A stretch of 64,000 bases of DNA from the NCBI RefSeq assembly GCF_000734895.2, contig NZ_CP011382.1, forward strand, positions 5,000,700 to 5,064,699. The letters run 5' to 3'. Shown here in pieces: positions 1-10,304 of the stretch; the first letter of the stretch is position 1; each line of letters begins with the position of its first letter. A program made the translations under genes and the position numbers. This DNA comes from Calothrix sp. 336/3. GTDB lineage: Bacteria > Cyanobacteriota > Cyanobacteriia > Cyanobacteriales > Nostocaceae. The notes under the pieces are model-generated. The model saw only the letters and a list, made by a program, of their open reading frames with translations. It had not been told where the DNA came from and searched no databases.

Positions 1-192
1 TTGCCAGGGAGATAAATATTTAAAAATCACCTAGGAACAACACATTTACGTCATTGCGATATAGGAAAGTAATTTCCAAGTCTTGTTCTCTCACGATTTT
101 TGTGTAAGTCTGAATATTATCTAGTTGCCGATTGATAATGATTTTTATCCCACCGATAAACTAATCATAATTGTTCAAGTCTCGAGATAAGA

Positions 193-1281
193 TTAACTAC
201 TGGTCAATTCATTCCAGTAACGCTCATATATTTCCTGGATTTTTTTATCAATTGGAGAAATTCTTTCACATTTCTGTACGATTTCATCTGAAGGAAACAA
301 CATCTGATTATTTTGCAACTTGGTTGGTAATTGGGCAAAGGTAGCAGCATTTGGAGTTGCCACACCGAGATTTTTCGTAATCTCAGCAGCAGTTCTTGGT
401 TCTAGTATCCAGTTAATCCAAGCATAAGCACCATCAGGGTTAGGAGCAGTTTTGGGAATTACTAAAGTATCAGTCCATAGGGATGAACCTGTTTTGGGAA
501 TCACATATTTAAAACGGGGATTTTCGGCGGCAATTTTGACTGCATCAACGGAATAACACATGGCAATCAGTAAATCACCAGAGAGTAGCTGATTTTTCCA
601 TGCATCCGTGGTAAAAGTGGCGATCGCGGGTTTTAAAATCTTCAGTTTCTCGTATGCTTGTTTAATTTCTGACTCCTGAAGAGAGTTATAGGAATATCCC
701 AACATTTTCAGGACTCCGCCAAATACTTCTCTGGTATCATTCATTAAAGTAATTTGGCGATTTAATTTATCTTGATTTTGCCAGAGGTATTCCCAACTAT
801 CAGGAGGATTAGGGAGTTTCTCAGAATTGAAAATAAAACCTGTAGTTCCCCAACTAAAGGGAATGCTATGGCGATTATTGGGGTCATAACTAGGATTTTG
901 AAACACAGGTAAGAGGTTGTCTAATCCCTGAATTTTCTCATGATTAATTTCTGCCAATAAATCCAGATTTACCATCTTTCTAACAGCATAATCAGAGGGA
1001 TAAATCACACTATAAGCACTTCCTCCCCCCGCTTGTACCTTATTCAGCATGGTTTCATTGGAATCTAAAACATCAGCAAAAATTTTGATGCCACTTTCAG
1101 TACTAAAGTTTTTTAATAATTCCTGATTCGTATATTGTTCCCAGGTATAAATATATAGCTTGTCCCGCACACCTTGAAGATTAGATGTTGCCCGAACATT
1201 AGCTAATTTCCAACCGCAGCTAGTTAGAGATAAACTAGAAGCAGCGACAACCCCTGTTAATAATTTTCTTCTGGTAATCAT
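193..1281 (-). CDS. potD: PotD-like polyamine ABC transporter substrate-binding lipoprotein
   Basis: This is a 362-residue extracytoplasmic solute-binding protein of the spermidine/putrescine (PotD/PotF) family. It would capture polyamine outside the inner membrane and pass it to a permease. The N-terminus carries a twin-arginine-like stretch (ITRRKLL) and a lipobox (SLTSC, Cys about residue 22), so a lipid-anchored, possibly Tat-exported, protein is predicted. The body shows family features such as LYIYTWEQY near the mature N-terminus and the SVIYPSDYAVRKM strand. It starts 5 bp downstream of the potA stop, so the two genes are almost certainly co-transcribed as potA-potD. No permease gene (potB/potC) follows in the 192 bases left in the window. 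Substrate identity is inferred from the family. Confidence 0.85.
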   Translation of the reverse strand: MITRRKLLTGVVAASSLSLTSCGWKLANVRATSNLQGVRDKLYIYTWEQYTNQELLKNFSTESGIKIFADVLDSNETMLNKVQAGGGSAYSVIYPSDYAVRKMVNLDLLAEINHEKIQGLDNLLPVFQNPSYDPNNRHSIPFSWGTTGFIFNSEKLPNPPDSWEYLWQNQDKLNRQITLMNDTREVFGGVLKMLGYSYNSLQESEIKQAYEKLKILKPAIATFTTDAWKNQLLSGDLLIAMCYSVDAVKIAAENPRFKYVIPKTGSSLWTDTLVIPKTAPNPDGAYAWINWILEPRTAAEITKNLGVATPNAATFAQLPTKLQNNQMLFPSDEIVQKCERISPIDKKIQEIYERYWNELTSS

Positions 1282-1286
1282 TTTTC

Positions 1287-2417
1287 TCAGTCAATCCCTA
1301 AAGCCAAACCATCATTTTCTGCCCACCAAGCATAAATTGGTGTATCTGCATCAGGTAAACTACCAAAAGTATTTGGTTGCATCACTGTCAGATTAACCCC
1401 ATTTGCTAACGCCACAATATAGTTAACATGAGTTCCTAAATACATGACATTAACTAAGTGTCCTTCATAACAATTAGTCACGATACTTGGTTGATATAAA
1501 GATAGTTGAATTTTTTCTGGTCGCACACTGACAACAACTGCTTTTCCTAATTCTGTTAGTGTCTCATGATTACGCAGAATAATTATTTTCATCCCCTGTT
1601 GAGTCTCAATTTGAATATGAGTACCATCAACCTTGGTAATTTTACCGGAAAATAAATTCGTATCACCGATAAAATCTGCGACAAAAGCCGTCTGGGGTTG
1701 CTCATAGATTTGGCTAGGTGTACCAATTTGTTCCACCTTCCCTTGATTCATGACAGCAATGCGATCGCTCAAGGAAAGAGCCTCTTCTTGATCATGAGTC
1801 ACCATGATAAAAGTCATACCCAATTCTTGGTGTAAATTGGCAAGCTCCATCTGCATTTCCTTGCGTAGCTTCAAATCTAGCGCCCCCAGGGGTTCATCTA
1901 AAAGTAACACTGCGGGACGATTTACCAATGCTCTCGCTAAAGCTACCCGTTGCTGTTGTCCCCCAGAAAGTTGAGCCGGAAAGCGCGATCGCAAACCCTC
2001 CATTTTCACCAAACACAAAGCTTCTTGTACCCGTTTTTCTAACTCCGCTCTGGGTATATTTTTTAACCTTAAACTAAAAGCAACATTTTCCCAAATATTC
2101 AAATGGTGAAATAGGGCATAACTTTGAAATACTGTGTTCACAGGACGACGGTAAGGGGGAACGTTAGTCATCGGTTTACCCTGAATCATCACCTTTCCCG
2201 CATCCGCAACCTCAAAACCTGCAACCAAGCGTAAAGTCGTAGTTTTACCACAACCGGAAGGTCCGAGAATGCTGAAAAACTCTCCTTGTTTTACTTGTAA
2301 ATCGACTCCGTACACTGCTGGTTCTTGATTAAAAAATTTAAACACATTCAGCAGTTCCACATCTAGCGAGTCAAAAGTACCCATGTCCTCATGATTCACT
2401 GTCTCCATTTGAGTCAT
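1287..2417 (-). CDS. potA: PotA-like ABC transporter ATP-binding protein
   Basis: This is an ATPase subunit of the spermidine/putrescine importer family. Seen in the sequence are Walker A (GPSGCGKTT), the Q-loop region (VFQSYALF), the signature LSGGQQQR, Walker B (LLLDEPLGALD) and the switch His (THDQEEA). A C-terminal TOBE-type regulatory domain follows, as in PotA/MalK. The open frame extends upstream to 2516, but I place the start at the ATG at 2417 (MTQMETV), 33 codons inside, because the extra N-terminus is absent from the family and the ATG has an AGGA just upstream. That start gives 376 residues. It lies immediately upstream of potD (5-bp gap). Confidence 0.85.
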   Translation of the reverse strand: MTQMETVNHEDMGTFDSLDVELLNVFKFFNQEPAVYGVDLQVKQGEFFSILGPSGCGKTTTLRLVAGFEVADAGKVMIQGKPMTNVPPYRRPVNTVFQSYALFHHLNIWENVAFSLRLKNIPRAELEKRVQEALCLVKMEGLRSRFPAQLSGGQQQRVALARALVNRPAVLLLDEPLGALDLKLRKEMQMELANLHQELGMTFIMVTHDQEEALSLSDRIAVMNQGKVEQIGTPSQIYEQPQTAFVADFIGDTNLFSGKITKVDGTHIQIETQQGMKIIILRNHETLTELGKAVVVSVRPEKIQLSLYQPSIVTNCYEGHLVNVMYLGTHVNYIVALANGVNLTVMQPNTFGSLPDADTPIYAWWAENDGLALGID

Positions 2418-2754
2418 AATCCTAATAGAGAATAATCTAGTTGTAGATTGTTTTCTCCACCAATGTAGTCTATTTAGCAGAGTAAATAGTACATTTAGGC
2501 TGATTTTACTCGTCAACCATCAGGCAATTGCAGGGTAGATTTCCTTCCATCTCCAAAAGTCTCTAGACTAGGTTAGGGACTGAACCAGGGACTGTTATTC
2601 AGAATCCCCAATGATACCGGGCAAGGATTCAACTTCTACGTATATAGATAAGTGCTAACATCAAAGTCTTAAAAATTAACCCTGTGTTTGGAGTTTAAAC
2701 TCCATCCTCAGCAAAATCTAAACCATACGATTATTTTTATTCATCCCCAATCAA

Positions 2755-4743
<1,989 letters not shown>

Positions 4744-4927
4744 CCAAACAACATCAAAATTATCATTTTCCTGTAGGTGTAATTCCTGTAGAAGTGGAGA
4801 GACTTTCCCCAGGGTATTGCATCTACAGGATTTACCATGCAAGCCATACTATTGTTGACTAGTTAGCGCTTTTATGCTATTTTAGTAAAGGTCTATAATT
4901 GAAAAATAATTATAGTACTTTGAAAAC

Positions 4928-4999
<72 letters not shown>

Positions 5000-5085
5000 T
5001 TAAATTTTATCCTTTCCCTAACTGTTTGTTATTGGTGGCAAGCTGATGTGGTTGCTTGTGCAAAATAATACTATATAAGAATATC

Positions 5086-5216
5086 TAAGTAAGTCGGTGA
5101 GAATAAACCTAACTATGTAACAGATTGTAAAATCGTCAAAACCGTTGCGATTGCTTCATTCCACTTCGTTTCATTCGCAATGACATAGCGTGAATTATTT
5201 AAGCCGTTCTACTTAT
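5086..5216. mobile_element. 131-bp MITE-like repeat, copy 1
   Basis: This 131-bp segment recurs at 9987-10117 with a single mismatch (C at 5142, T at 10043). The ends form imperfect terminal inverted repeats: the left end is TAAGTAAGTCGG and the reverse complement of the right end is ATAAGTAGAACGG. An internal inverted repeat TTGCGA...TCGCAA lies at about 5147-5180. There is no open reading frame. The TA at the borders would fit an IS630/Tc1-type target, but that is inference. It ends 94 bp before the AAA-GUN4 gene. Confidence 0.7.
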
Positions 5217-5310
5217 TAAGCTACACTCCTAATGTGTATCAATAATGCTAATCCCCCATTTTGGAGAAGATTAGGAAGGGTTAAACTCTGTTTTTACATA
5301 GCATAAGACG

Positions 5311-8286
5311 ATGAATATCCCTGTTGCTGAGGATTATCAATATCAATTTGGTGGTAGTCTTCCTGCTAATGCCTTGACCTATGTTACACGGAAAGCGGAT
5401 ACAGATTTATATCAAGCTTTGAAAGCTGGAGAATTTTGTTTTGTTTTGAACTCCCGACAGATGGGAAAATCTAGCTTGCGTGTACGGACAATGCAGAGGT
5501 TACAGGGTGAAGAAATTGCTTGTGTATCTATTGATTTGACGATAATTGGGACATCTGGGTTGAGTTCTGAGCAGTGGTATGCGGGAATTATTGATACTAT
5601 TGCTAATAGTTTAAATTTAGGTGAGCAGTTTGATATAGATGCGTTGTGGTCAGAAAATTCTCGATTTTCTAATGTGCAAATTTTCGGTAAATTTATTGAT
5701 AAAATCCTCCAATTAATCCCCACACAAATTGTTATTTTTATTGATGAAATTGATAGTACTATCAGCTTAGATTTTTCTGTTGATGATTTTTTTGCTTTAA
5801 TTCGAGCTTTCTTTAATCAACGGGTTGATAATCCTGAATATCAACGTATTACCTTTGTGCTTTTGGGTGTGGCGACTCCTGCTGATTTAATTAAAGATAA
5901 AAATCGAACTCCTTTTAATATTGGTAAAGGGATTGAATTAACGGGGTTTGAATTTGACGAAGCTTTACCTTTAGTAACAGGGTTTTCTGCCCAAACTAAT
6001 CATCCGGAAGCGGTGTTAAAAGCGATTTTGGATTGGACGGGAGGACAGCCATTTTTAACTCAGAAAATCTGTCAATTTGTCCGGCAAAGTGAAACGGTAA
6101 TTCCCGATGGCGAAGAAGCAAATTTTGTCGAGAATTTAGTGAGAAGTCGGGTAATTGAGAATTGGGAATATGAGGATGAACCGGAACATTTTAGGACGAT
6201 TCGGGATAGGATTTTAAAAAGAGATGACCAAAAAGCAGGATATTTATTAGATTTATATCAACAAATTTGGCATTTATCAGGAGTTGATACCGATAATAGT
6301 ATCGAACAGAGCGATTTACAGTTAGCGGGAATTGTTGTTAAAAAAGAGAATAAGTTAAAAGTTTATAATCGGATTTATCACACTATTTTTGATAATCTTT
6401 GGATTGAGAAAACTTTAGCTACTTTACGTCCTTATGCCGAGAATTTTCGTCAGTGGGTATTAACAGGAAAACAGGACGAATCTAGGTTATTGCGGGGGAA
6501 TGCTTTAGCAGAAGCAGAAATTTGGGCAAAGGATAAAGGTTTGGGTTTCCAAGATTTAGAATTTTTAGCTGCTAGTCGGAAATTAGCAAGAGAAGAGGAA
6601 TTAGCAGAAACAGAAAGATTGGCAGAATTAGAAAGGGAAAGGAAGGAAAGAGAAGCTGCGGAAAAAGCGAGATTAATTGAAGCGGAAGCTAAACAAGAAG
6701 CTGAAAAGCAATTATCGATTGCAAAGAAAAGAATGACTTTTGGAACAGTAATTTTATTTATTACTTTAGGACTTGCTGCGTTATCATTCTTCGCTGCAAT
6801 TATACAAGGCAGTAAAGCAATAATGGAGCAAAAAAAAGCTGAAGATGCTCAAAAAATAGCTAGCGATGAACAACAAAAAGCTAAAAATGCTAAGAGAAAT
6901 TTAGCTAAAGTTAAACTTGAAAAAGACGATTTAGAATCACAAAAAACCAAATTAGCGCATGATGCTAAAAACTTACAAGAACAATTAAGTTTCAGAACGA
7001 GAGAATTAAAACAAAAAGCTCAAGAAATTAAGATTGTTGGGAAAAATTTTACAAATTTACAACAAAAGCAAAAAGAAATTCAAACGCAACTTAACAAAAC
7101 ACAAAACGACCTTGCCGTTGCTCAAAAACAAAAATATAAATCTAAAAAAGAAGTTGAACAAATAAAACAAAATATCGCTAAAATCACAGAGCTATCAGCA
7201 GTGGCTTCTCAACTACAACAACAATATTGGGATGAAGAAGCAAATCAATCTTTTAATATTGCAGGTTTAGTTTTGCAAGATAAAATTAAAAACCAAAAGC
7301 TAAAAGAGGCATTGTTAGATAGTTCTCTAGTTTTAGGATACGAATATTTAATTTCTTTAAATTATTATACTCGCAAAGACAAAGACAAACAGATAAAAGA
7401 ACGAGAAAAAAAATATAAAATAGCTCAAGAAAATCTAAATATAAGTTGGAAAAATTTAAATTTGTCAGAATTAGAGAATCAATTTGATAATAGAAATCCT
7501 AGTTATTTAGCTACTTTAGTTTATATCTACTATGTTAAAGGTAAAATAGCAGAAAATTCAGATAAAGCTTTGGCTTTAAAAGATTATAAGAAGGCAGTTG
7601 AGAAATATGAGCGTCTCAAAACTCAGTTTAAATCTCCCATGGAATTATTTAAGTTAGACCTCAATATTCTATACAATGGTAATGCTGATATTGTTGCTGA
7701 ACTTTATCATCAACTAAAAAAAATAGATAGCTCAAATACAGTTTATACTCAATCTTTAAAGGAACACTTGTTAAGTGAATTAGACTATTTGATGCGAGAA
7801 GGAATGTGGAGAAAAGCCGATTACAAAAATTGGCGGTTTCTTTCTACTTTCACCATGAGAAATAACTATTTAATAAGATTAGATGATGTCAAAAGCAAAA
7901 GGTTCTGTGATGATTTGAAGAAACTAGATAAGCTTTGGGTTAATAACTCTAAAGGTCATTTTGGTTACAGTGTCCAGAAAAAAATATATCTGAGTACGCG
8001 CAATTCTCTAGATTTTGATTGGGAGAAGGCAGAATGGAAAAATTGGAACGAAAATAGGTACAATGATTTTCTAGAAAGCGTGGGTTGGAAAGAAAAGGGG
8101 GATTGGATGAGATATGATAAATTACCCATGAACCTATTAGAAAGTAAGGTAGGTGAACTTCCTTCGCCTCCAGATGTCTATCATTTCTCTGGAGAAAGAC
8201 CTTCGTCCTTACCTCAGCTCCCTGGTACTGTGAGATACGCGGGGACAAGAACGGAATTGGCTTACTCTGTTTTTACCTGTTTATAA
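5311..8286 (+). CDS. AAA-like (STAND-type) ATPase with transmembrane coiled coil and C-terminal GUN4 domain
   Basis: This is a 991-residue multidomain signalling-type protein. Residues about 10-370 form an AAA-like ATPase of the AAA_35 type: the P-loop is RQMGKSS (Lys53) and Walker B is IVIFIDEID (140-148). Next come a charged helical stretch (about 415-475), one transmembrane segment (about 478-501, [18 protein letters not shown]) and a long Lys/Glu/Gln-rich coiled coil (about 505-640). A helical, TPR-like region follows. Residues about 825-950 match the GUN4 porphyrin-binding fold: WRKADYKNW, a [11 protein letters not shown] motif, [18 protein letters not shown] and a LPSP end. GUN4 domains bind protoporphyrin and Mg-protoporphyrin in chlorophyll synthesis; in fusions like this the ligand is unproven. 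The final 25 residues look unconserved. It lies directly downstream of MITE copy 1. Confidence 0.8.
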   Translation: MNIPVAEDYQYQFGGSLPANALTYVTRKADTDLYQALKAGEFCFVLNSRQMGKSSLRVRTMQRLQGEEIACVSIDLTIIGTSGLSSEQWYAGIIDTIANSLNLGEQFDIDALWSENSRFSNVQIFGKFIDKILQLIPTQIVIFIDEIDSTISLDFSVDDFFALIRAFFNQRVDNPEYQRITFVLLGVATPADLIKDKNRTPFNIGKGIELTGFEFDEALPLVTGFSAQTNHPEAVLKAILDWTGGQPFLTQKICQFVRQSETVIPDGEEANFVENLVRSRVIENWEYEDEPEHFRTIRDRILKRDDQKAGYLLDLYQQIWHLSGVDTDNSIEQSDLQLAGIVVKKENKLKVYNRIYHTIFDNLWIEKTLATLRPYAENFRQWVLTGKQDESRLLRGNALAEAEIWAKDKGLGFQDLEFLAASRKLAREEELAETERLAELERERKEREAAEKARLIEAEAKQEAEKQLSIAKKRMTFGTVILFITLGLAALSFFAAIIQGSKAIMEQKKAEDAQKIASDEQQKAKNAKRNLAKVKLEKDDLESQKTKLAHDAKNLQEQLSFRTRELKQKAQEIKIVGKNFTNLQQKQKEIQTQLNKTQNDLAVAQKQKYKSKKEVEQIKQNIAKITELSAVASQLQQQYWDEEANQSFNIAGLVLQDKIKNQKLKEALLDSSLVLGYEYLISLNYYTRKDKDKQIKEREKKYKIAQENLNISWKNLNLSELENQFDNRNPSYLATLVYIYYVKGKIAENSDKALALKDYKKAVEKYERLKTQFKSPMELFKLDLNILYNGNADIVAELYHQLKKIDSSNTVYTQSLKEHLLSELDYLMREGMWRKADYKNWRFLSTFTMRNNYLIRLDDVKSKRFCDDLKKLDKLWVNNSKGHFGYSVQKKIYLSTRNSLDFDWEKAEWKNWNENRYNDFLESVGWKEKGDWMRYDKLPMNLLESKVGELPSPPDVYHFSGERPSSLPQLPGTVRYAGTRTELAYSVFTCL

Positions 8287-8390
8287 ATTGTGTAGCAGAT
8301 AAGGCTTTCAGGTTATTATGAAGATTCTTGAAATGGACATTTCCCACGAAAGAATAAGGTTTTCAGAAATTCAATACCTGGCACCATACC

Positions 8391-8422
8391 AATTCGCAAT
8401 TCGCAATTCGCAATTCGCAATT
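8391..8422. repeat. Short tandem repeat (AATTCGC, four units)
   Basis: Four copies of the 8-base unit CAATTCGC lie in the 510-bp gap between the AAA-GUN4 gene and the brnA antitoxin. The flanks (ACCATACC before, AATTAAGAAA after) recur around the AATTCGTA repeats at 33190-33265, so these are members of one dispersed short-tandem-repeat family. It is non-coding. Confidence 0.7.
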
Positions 8423-8585
8423 AAGAAATATAGATAATACCAAAATTCGCAATTAAGAAATCTAGACACATCAATCTGTTTCAGCCAAAAAAGACGCTTT
8501 TGGTGACAAATAGAGACACTACTCCCTTGTGCATCTCAAATTAGAGACTGAAATCTTTAAAAATACTCCCTGCAACTTGAGAATT

Positions 8586-8805
8586 GTGGTTGTAGGTTGA
8601 AGAATAAATGGCGATCGCTGTCTTTGTAGATTGATGAAATAATGCGCGATCGCTGTGGTTACAGGTTGAAGAATAAATGGTGATCGCTGTGGTTACAGGT
8701 TGAAGAATAAATGGCGATCGCTGTTGTTGTAGGTTGATGAAGAAATGCGCGATCGCTGTTGTTGTAGGTTGATGAAGTAATGCGCGATCGCTGTTGTTAG
8801 GATGA
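8586..8805. repeat. Array A: six tandem 34-35-bp units each carrying a HIP1 site
   Basis: The unit is roughly GGTTGATGAAGTAATG, then CGCGATCGCTGTNGTTGTA. About six units follow each other with 1-6 differences, and all but one keep GCGATCGC (one has GTGATCGC). The array stops at the end of brnA, whose stop codon at 8797-8799 lies in the last unit. A longer array of the same unit lies beyond brnT (9454-9986). A 100-residue open frame on the minus strand here is only translation of the repeat. Confidence 0.85.
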
Positions 8806-9075
8806 TTGATGCATACTAGCAGCATTTTTCTGTGCTTCGGCATAAATTCGCAAAGCAGCAGCCATGTGTTGCTCTGCTTCCTCTCCTTTGGATTGAAACC
8901 AAGCTAGAGTCTCAGAATCAACACGAATAGCAACAGTAGCTAATGAAGAAGAAGACATCCGCAATTTGGCTTTTGCAAAAAACTCATCAGTAAGAGGTGG
9001 AATATCAGACGTATCAATATCCTCATCGGACATTGCATCGATTCTAGCCCAATCGGTTCTTGAGGTATTGCTCAT
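8797..9075 (-). CDS. brnA: BrnA-type antitoxin
   Basis: This is a 92-residue antitoxin of the BrnA/CopG-like family, which binds DNA by a ribbon-helix-helix and neutralises the RNase toxin BrnT. The N-terminus is acidic (DEDIDTSDIPPL), as usual for BrnA. The C-terminal half has the family core ATVAIRVDSETLAWFQSKG, followed by a long helix. I place the start at the ATG at 9075, preceded by AAAGGAG at good spacing, rather than at an in-frame ATG at 9090. The reconstructed brnT frame overlaps it by 32 bp, the normal arrangement for brnTA. It appears intact although its toxin partner is frameshifted. Confidence 0.8.
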   Translation of the reverse strand: MSNTSRTDWARIDAMSDEDIDTSDIPPLTDEFFAKAKLRMSSSSLATVAIRVDSETLAWFQSKGEEAEQHMAAALRIYAEAQKNAASMHQSS

Positions 9076-9332
9076 AACGTCTCCTTTCATGTGAGAGAGC
9101 TTTTCTGAGTGAAATGATACGAATTGTTTTCTCGCTATATTTCAGTATAAATAAGCACAACTATACGTCCGTCTAAAATGCCAATCTCAATCAACCGATC
9201 CTCGCCATAATCGTAGCGCTCGTCAAGTTCAACAAGCATCGGCAAATCAAAGATCCGATGAGCATCTGCAAAATCGAAGCCATGCTTATTAATATTAACC
9301 TCATTTTTTCTTTCGTCCCACTCAAAGTTCAT
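9044..9332 (-). pseudogene. brnT: BrnT-type RNase toxin, broken by a single +1 frameshift
   Basis: The frame from the ATG at 9332 encodes a typical BrnT start (MNFEWDERKNEVNINKHGFD) and core (YGEDRLIEIGILDGRIVV), then stops at 9135 after 65 residues. Shifting frame by one base near 9138-9143 (A-run GAAATA) restores the conserved C-terminus: SEKTIRIISLRKALSHERRR, then YEQYLKNRLG and a stop at 9044-9046. Removing one A would give a 95-residue protein, the usual BrnT size, overlapping brnA. The conserved end carries the RKA and HERR motifs expected of an active toxin. As written the toxin is truncated and probably inactive. A sequencing error or slippage cannot be excluded. Confidence 0.8.
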
Positions 9333-9453
9333 GAGCTAAACTCATCCCCACTAGAGCAAACCGCTACACGATATAACTATCGTCCTGCCGTTCTTTAATT
9401 TGGTAACGTAAATTAATCAAATGTTATTTTGATATACTTTTTTTATTATTTAT

Positions 9454-9986
9454 AGTTTGATGAAGTAATGGGCGATCGCTGTCTTTGTGGGTTGATGAAA
9501 TAATGGCGATCGCTGTGGTTGTAGGTTGATGAAGTAATGGGCGATCGCTGTAGTTATAGGTTGGAGAATAAATGGCGATCGCTGTGGTTGCGGGTTGATG
9601 AAGTAATGCGCGATCGCTGTTGTTGTAGGTTGATGAATGAATGGCGATCGCTGTGGTTACAGGTTGAAGAATAAATGGCGATCGCTGTGGTTGTGGGTTG
9701 ATGAAGTAATGCGCGATCGCTGTCTTTGCAGGTTGATGAAGTTAGGCGCGATCGCTGTGGTTGTGGGTTGATGAAGTAATGCGCGATCGCTGTAGTTATA
9801 GGTTGGAGAATAAATGGCGATCGCTGTGGTTGCGGGTTGATGAAATAATGGCGATCGCTGCCTTTGTGGGTTGAGGAAATAATGGCGATCGCAGTGGTTG
9901 TAGGTTGATGAAGTTAGGGGCGATCGCTGTGGTTGTGGGTTGATGAAGTAATGCGCGATCGCTGTCTTTGTGGGTTGATGAATGAA
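9454..9986. repeat. Array B: about fifteen tandem 34-35-bp units each carrying a HIP1 site
   Basis: This is the same unit as at 8586-8805, here in about 15 consecutive copies (GGTTGATGAAGTAATG then SCGATCGCTG plus a variable GTGGTTGTG end). Units alternate between a few sequence variants, for example GGTTGGAGAATAAATGG twice, which suggests unequal exchange. There are no unique spacers between units. The array is cut at its right end, in the middle of a sixteenth unit (GGTTGATGAATGAA), by MITE copy 2 at 9987. Confidence 0.88.
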
Positions 9987-10117
9987 TAAGTAAGTCGGTG
10001 AGAATAAACCTAACTATGTAACAGATTGTAAAATCGTCAAAATCGTTGCGATTGCTTCATTCCACTTCGTTTCATTCGCAATGACATAGCGTGAATTATT
10101 TAAGCCGTTCTACTTAT
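9987..10117. mobile_element. 131-bp MITE-like repeat, copy 2
   Basis: It matches 5086-5216 at 130 of 131 positions in the same orientation. It sits at the truncated end of repeat array B, so it inserted into, or marks the break of, that array. Like copy 1 it lies a short distance (about 190 bp) before an AAA-like ATPase gene. Confidence 0.7.
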
Positions 10118-10119
10118 CT

Positions 10120-10212
10120 GGTTACCATGCTCTGCGTGGTAACCCAGTTTTGAAGGCTCTGCCTTCATTCACGAGGCAGGAGCCTCGCAGATTATGCTCC
10201 CACGCGGAGCAT
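10120..10212. repeat. Multi-hairpin palindromic repeat
   Basis: Four hairpins follow one another: GGTTACCA...TGGTAACC (10120-10144), TGAAGG...CCTTCA (10151-10167), CGAGGC...GCCTCG (10173-10188) and ATGCTCC...GGAGCAT (about 10194-10212). Each loop resembles the next arm (CTCTGC, GAGGCAGG), giving nested symmetry. Compound palindromes like this are common between genes in filamentous cyanobacteria; function is unknown. It separates MITE copy 2 from the CHAT gene. Confidence 0.6.
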
Positions 10213-10304
10213 GGGAGCTAGGGATTGGTCGAAAATTCTAATTTAGCAGCGCATTAAAAAGCAAATACTTAGATAATAATGAATAAGTTTATATTAATTC
10301 CTGT

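Noticed and set aside
8541-8843. 100-residue minus-strand frame with repeating sequence
   Set aside because: It is translation of repeat array A, overlaps the end of brnA and has no recognisable domain.
8586-9986. CRISPR array
   Set aside because: Units of 34-35 bp follow each other without unique spacers, all parts of each unit are repeated, and no cas genes are nearby. It is a minisatellite.
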